From NCBI RefSeq assembly GCF_000002075.1, contig NW_004797402.1, forward strand, positions 531,015-595,014: a stretch of 64,000 nucleotides of DNA, in the 5' to 3' direction. The notes under the pieces are model-generated. The model saw only the letters and a program-made list of their open reading frames with translations. It did not search any database and was not told the origin of the DNA. This document shows, piece by piece, positions 39,294 through 45,400 of the stretch. The translations under genes and the position numbers were made by a program. How positions within the stretch are numbered: position 1 is the first letter of the stretch; every line of letters starts with the position of its first letter. The DNA is from Aplysia californica. Its lineage: Eukaryota; Mollusca; Gastropoda; Aplysiida; Aplysiidae.

Positions 39294-42200
39294 AACACAC
39301 GCACACACACTCGCACGTATGAGAAATAAACACACACACACACACATACACAAACCCACACACACACACACACACACACCTGTATGTATGAGAAATAAAC
39401 ACATACCTGCTGGCTCTGAGCTCCTCCGGAGACATGTCAAGAGCTCCAGCAATCTCCATATCCTCATCGGTGAATCTTCCGTCCTTTCGTGTCCGCTTTT
39501 CTTCCTTGCGTATCTGCTTGGCTAGGTACTTCTCCTCAACACTCTACAGAAGGGAAAGAGTTCATTGGTCGCTTTTAAGGACAAGAGGGCTGACCCAGAT
39601 TTCGGGGGGTTCCAGAAATCTTGACCTACACTAAAAGTGAGCATTGCCCTACCTATAGGAGAAGTTTGGTTTCACTGGAGTGTATATTTGCTTGGTGATT
39701 ATAGAGAAAATTCTCCTTGTTTTTTAAAGAGACGGAATAAGGATCCCAAAACTTTAACTTCGATTTTCTCAAAACAGCATTTATCTGGATAGCCCCCTTG
39801 AGTTTAAAAGGGACCAATTGAAGCAAAAAGCCAGTCAATCATAAACCCCTTCATTGCCAGGCCTGAGACTTGAGTAATGGAGTAGATCTTGAAGTGAAAG
39901 TGCAATGCTGCATTTCATAAATCAACTGCTTAAAAGCAAAAAAATAATATTCTTTTATATTTCAAATTATTTTAGAAGTTTAGTCACGTCATATTTCCCC
40001 TCGCAAACCCACAGCCAAATTATCACCAACACTCTGGACCCCATGACATAAGAAACAGTGAGCTGAAACTTTTATACGAAAGGTTCTGGGTGGTTGTATA
40101 TGAGGAAGCAAATGGTGGGTAGGGTTATATTGTGAAGTTTCGAAACAAAAACCCAAAAGAAAAAAATATACAAAAATTTTTGCTGCACAGAACAGCTGAG
40201 CTTTCACTCCATTTGATAAAAAGAAAACATTAAAAATTTGTGTTGAGATAAACATGAAGCTTCACTTAAACAGGAGTTTGCTTCCATTCATAATCCAATC
40301 AAAGAGCCCCAGACAGTCTCGGGCCAGGCAGTAAAGGGAAAAACCTTGGTCTTCAGAATGTTTTGTTTTAGTTAGAGTTTCACGGCACTTGCAACACAAT
40401 GAGGTCATATCAGTGCCGAAGATTAGGCGTGTTATAAGAGAGTAACAAACACAAAAGAGAAGGAGGGGAGATAAAGATGATAGACGTTTGATAGGAAAGA
40501 AGAAGCAAACCACACCAGAGCACCCGCCAACCACCCACCTTCAGAATTTATGCAATAGCCTTAGATATAAAAAAGACAACAGAAGACGAATTATGCTAAT
40601 CATTTTGCCTAGTTTACTTAAATTTACTATGTCAAACTGCAGATTAATCACAGTCCATAAGAACTAAAAGAAAGATAACTGCTATCCATGTTTCTCCCAT
40701 GCATTTTTTTAAAGCAAAACTGAAATGGTTTTCCCAGCCACCTTCCCCTCTTCCAATGCTGATTCTTTTACTTCCATCCTGACCTCTTCTTAGAAAAAAA
40801 TTTATTTTTCAAAAGTCATTTAACTTTTGTTTCATAACTATGACATCAGAATTAAAATATCTTACTTTCTAAATGCTCTAGAAAAACACATAACTTTCTA
40901 TAGCTAGTGAACAATTTTTTAAAGAAAATAAATTTCTCACTGCAAGATGAATAAGATTGTAATTTTCATTGTCAAAATGCTCAAATCAGGCGAATTCTAG
41001 GTAAAAAGCCAATGAAGTCAATACAGTAGAATTTCCTTACCTGCACAACCACTTGACAGCCATATGCAGGACGAGAAGGTTCCTTATTTTCTGCAACAAA
41101 TTGAAAAAAATATTCCATTAGGCAAACTTCGAGCATCTGCATCTGTGGTTAGCAGTTTCACGCTTCTGCAATGTATGCAAAGGACACGTAGGGAGGAATT
41201 GTTAAGTCTAATAAAAACAACAGATAGATGGTATTTGTACAGCATAAAGTCCCGCTCAAAAACAAATTCTATGCCTTTACCATCTATATCATTACCCCAG
41301 CAGACCTGATAGCATTCTGAAGCAACCTCAACTTCCTGGGAGGCATACAGGGCAAGCTGCCATCTGCAGGCGCTCAAACACTCATATACTCAAGTAACTT
41401 TGTCTGTCTGCTGGGATGGGATGTTGTATCCCTCTCAGCCCGGGATGGACCTGACAGTTAAGGCTGAAGTAGCCAGCCTCTTAAATGATCTAATTTTGTC
41501 AATGAGGGCCACAAAACATACACAACTATAATCTTTTAGGAAATATGGTTGTTTTTTTTTATATTAACCCTTCCATCCCAGCAGCGCTTGTACCTCCCAT
41601 CGTCCCAAGAGTGTGTATTCCCAGTTTCGGGGTTACTGAATTTGCGCATTTTTCAAAATTAGCTAATTTAATTGAACTTTAATGCTCATAATATTTGTTC
41701 TTTTACCTTTAAACATTGTTAAATGTTATTATCTAAACCTCATTACAAAGATACATCATTTTTTAAGAATGTATGCCTCTTTTTCTGAAATACTGCTGTA
41801 TTGGCTGGGACTGGGGTCAGGGAGAAAGAACACAAAAATGGCTGGGGCTGGGAGGGTTAGAAATCAAGAGCCATTCAGTTAATAAATCATGTAACCCCAG
41901 GAAAAGATAAAGTCTAAGAACACAATAGGTATCAACAGATTCAGCGGCATCTTGAGTTAACACTTCAGAACTCGAGCAAGGTGTGAGTAATTCTTGGATA
42001 AAATAGTAGAAAGTCCATCACTTCTGTAACTATGATTCGACACTTTGCAGTCACTTGGCGCAATAATGTGCTGATGAAAATTATCCGTTTTGGTCACCTG
42101 GCCCCTGGCGTCCGGCGCCAGGCCCGAGAAGTCTGCTGCAGTCTCTCTCGTGGCTGGGTGACCAGATGGGGTATTTTGTACTGCTGGCTGTGTGATTGCA

Positions 42201-42416
42201 AAGTGACTTGTGCAAGCTCAGAGATGTAGGCATGAGTAGCAGAGTGACGGAGACAGAGAATGATGATATAGAGAATGAGACAGAATGAAAGAGCAGAAGA
42301 CAGGGTGAGAGACAGGGAAGAACAGAGGGGGAAGAGGAAGAGGAAGAGAGATGGACAGGGGAAAAGAAAAAAAGAGAGAAAGACTGAGAAAAAGTGAGAG
42401 AGAAACAGAGAGAGGA

Positions 42417-42447
<31 letters not shown>

Positions 42448-45400
42448 GGAGAGAGAGAGAGAGCAAGGGAGAGAGGGAGAGGGTGGCAGAGAGAGCGAGG
42501 CGGTGAAAAAGAAAAATTCATTGCAAGAGCCAACTTTGTCTATGAGAAGAATAGTCAAACATTGACTTACTAGGAGCTTGCTGCATAAGGGCACGTGTGG
42601 ATTCCGAGACCTTGGCCTTGAGCAGCTTGTCACGGTTGCTGAGGATTTGCTGGATCAGCTCAAACCTGTCAAAGCCTAGCAGGTCAAACAGCTTGAGGGT
42701 TTTGACGTGGGAGTTGGGATTGAAAAAAAAAATAAAAGAGAAAATTGATAGTCATCATGTTAGGAAAGGTACTGCATTACAGCCAAAGCAAATGATACCA
42801 TATCAACCAAATTGAATATTACAATCTGAATACTTTAAAGTTTGAATTTAAGAGAACAATATTGACTCTTAGGCACGAAAATCAAAAAGAATGCAAATTT
42901 TACGAAGAAATGGGAACAAATTCAACTTTTTAAAAATAAGCTCCAATAAACACTTGTAACATCGACGACTGACAGCTAAATAACTCATTAGAATTTATGC
43001 AATAACATTTAACCCTATCCGGAAGACTGGGGGTCATTTTGTACCCCCCGGGGTTGTATTCTTCACTTTTTAGAAATACTTCTAGGATGAAAATCTCTTT
43101 GAAAGTTTCAGTATTTCTCAAAAATTCATTTTGACAGACTGCTATGCAAAGCATACGGATCGGATTAACGAGTAAATTCCCTCTTTGAAAGTGGTGGCAC
43201 AGAGTTCCCCACGTTGTATGGATACGATAATCAAACACGACGTACGGATAGGGTTAAGTGGTGGCACAGAGTTCCCCACGTCGTATAGATACGATAATAA
43301 AACACGACGTACAGATAGGGTTAAGTGGTGGCACAGAGTTCCCCACGTCGTATGGATACGATAATAAAACACGACGTACGGATAGGGTTAAGCAACTTAC
43401 AGTACCATCCATATATACAACACACAGGACTGCTACAGATGTCGTCAAAGTACCATAGTATCCAAAAACACCATAACACATTACCTGAGAGTCCATTACT
43501 GAGAATATTAAACAGGAATCAAAGTCTCTGATATTCTTATGTATCATGTGCCCTGTTCTACCAACTCAGTCTATTAAGCTGGAAGGACTTGCATAAATTA
43601 GCAAAGCAGAAGGAATGAGTCAAGGCAAATGCCGCATTAATAATAGTAAACAGCATTTGTATAGCACATACCCCAACTCAACAGCAAGCTCTGTGCACTT
43701 TGCAATCAATGTTATTACCCCAGCAGACCATAAAAAAACTCAGAAATATTCTCAGCTTCACCCATACAGTGCCAGCAGCCCAGTTAAGCACTCATACATT
43801 AACATACTGACAAGATCTTCAGCTGTCTCTTTAGCAAGTCTAGTCTAGCCAGGTATTAATTCCCACCTGGGTGAAGTGAGAAAACTTCGTGTGTACACTG
43901 CCTTTTCCAAAGACGTGAGATGAGGCCCCTGACAGGGTGCCAACCACGACTTTTCCGTTGCAAGCCCGACAGCCTAACCACTAGACCATCGATGTCACTT
44001 ACAGAAACGACTGATTTTAAAGAGACACTATATGAAACAGTAGGGAATTGCTGCTTTTTCTTTACTGATCTCTATCATCATTATTCCTCTACTTCTTTTG
44101 TATGTTTGTCACTCTCTTGTGAACTTCAATTTCCGGGGTGCCTTGATAGGCGAAGCAGACTTTGTACTGTTGAGACTAGAGAGGAGAGCAGAGTAGTAAG
44201 CCTGATTCCCCGTTTGGATTTCTCTGTTGTCATCCACCCCTTGGCGCTCATATGACCTTATGCAGTTGCAAGTGCCGCAAAACCTTACCAAAACAAAGTG
44301 ATGCCCACAGACTCACCTCATTTTGCAGTTCATTGTCAGAGCGTTGGGAAGCAATCACATCAAAGACGGTATCAGAGAGTTCCTCAAGGCCCATGCACAC
44401 ACCCGTGTCGGTGCCGTCAAAGTACTTGGCCAGCATCGACAGCATCCAGCTTGTGTCAAACTCCGACGACCTTGACCTGGCACCTGTATTTGACTGCTGG
44501 TCTGTGTGGAGTTGGGCATGGGTACTGTACCGCAGGTCAAAATCTTTGCTGCTCTGAGAGTCTTCCTCTTCCTCACTAGAGAGCTCTTCTTCATCTTCAT
44601 CGACAGAATCTATATCATAAGGCATAGTGAATTTGATCGAGAGACCAAATTCTTCAAGGGTAGCTGCCCCATCTCCTGAAAAAGTAAAAAAAAATCATAA
44701 ATTCACAAATGATAACCCATCCAATGGGGAGCAAATGGCATATTTGGACTTTAGAGTAATTGTAAATTACAATATAAATGCACAAATGTGTCATGACACG
44801 GTGGAATCAGGCACTCATCAATTTTGGGGCATCTGGAATTATTGGTATCACCTGAAAGCTGATTTATCTATCTTGCTTTAAGTGAAATAAATATCCATAT
44901 ATCTTGAATAGAACTCAAGATATTTGCGATTGAAGGAAGTGAGGTCGCCTGGTTTCAATGGTGAAATTAGCGAGAAAATGGCCACAAAAATGTATTAATT
45001 TTAATAGCTGAAGAGTCCTTGAAAACAGAAAAGTGATATATTCTGTGCCTTTAACCAATGTTTTTTATTAAAATATATGGACACAAAAAAGGCTGAGCTC
45101 GAAAAATAAAAATTAGATAAAAATGTCCAAACTTTCGGAAAAATGCCTGTTTCTCCTATTTTTTTATTTTGACGAGCGCCTCACAAATATCCATCAACGG
45201 GGATTACAATACTTCTATGCATTTTCTCTCACCTAATATACTCAAAACTCCAGCAAAAAGTATACTAGGAAGAACAAAGCCCCGTAACTACATTCGCCTA
45301 CTTTCTCAAACTCAGCACAAAGGTCATAATCACTGTATTAAATTCATTTGGTTCACTGCAACAAGGTAATTTAAGACTATCTCAGAAAAAAAATTGATTT

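Noticed and set aside
42081-42633. Ser/Leu-rich frames of 150-180 codons
   Set aside because: GA-rich repeat translated on the minus strand, apart from exon 4.
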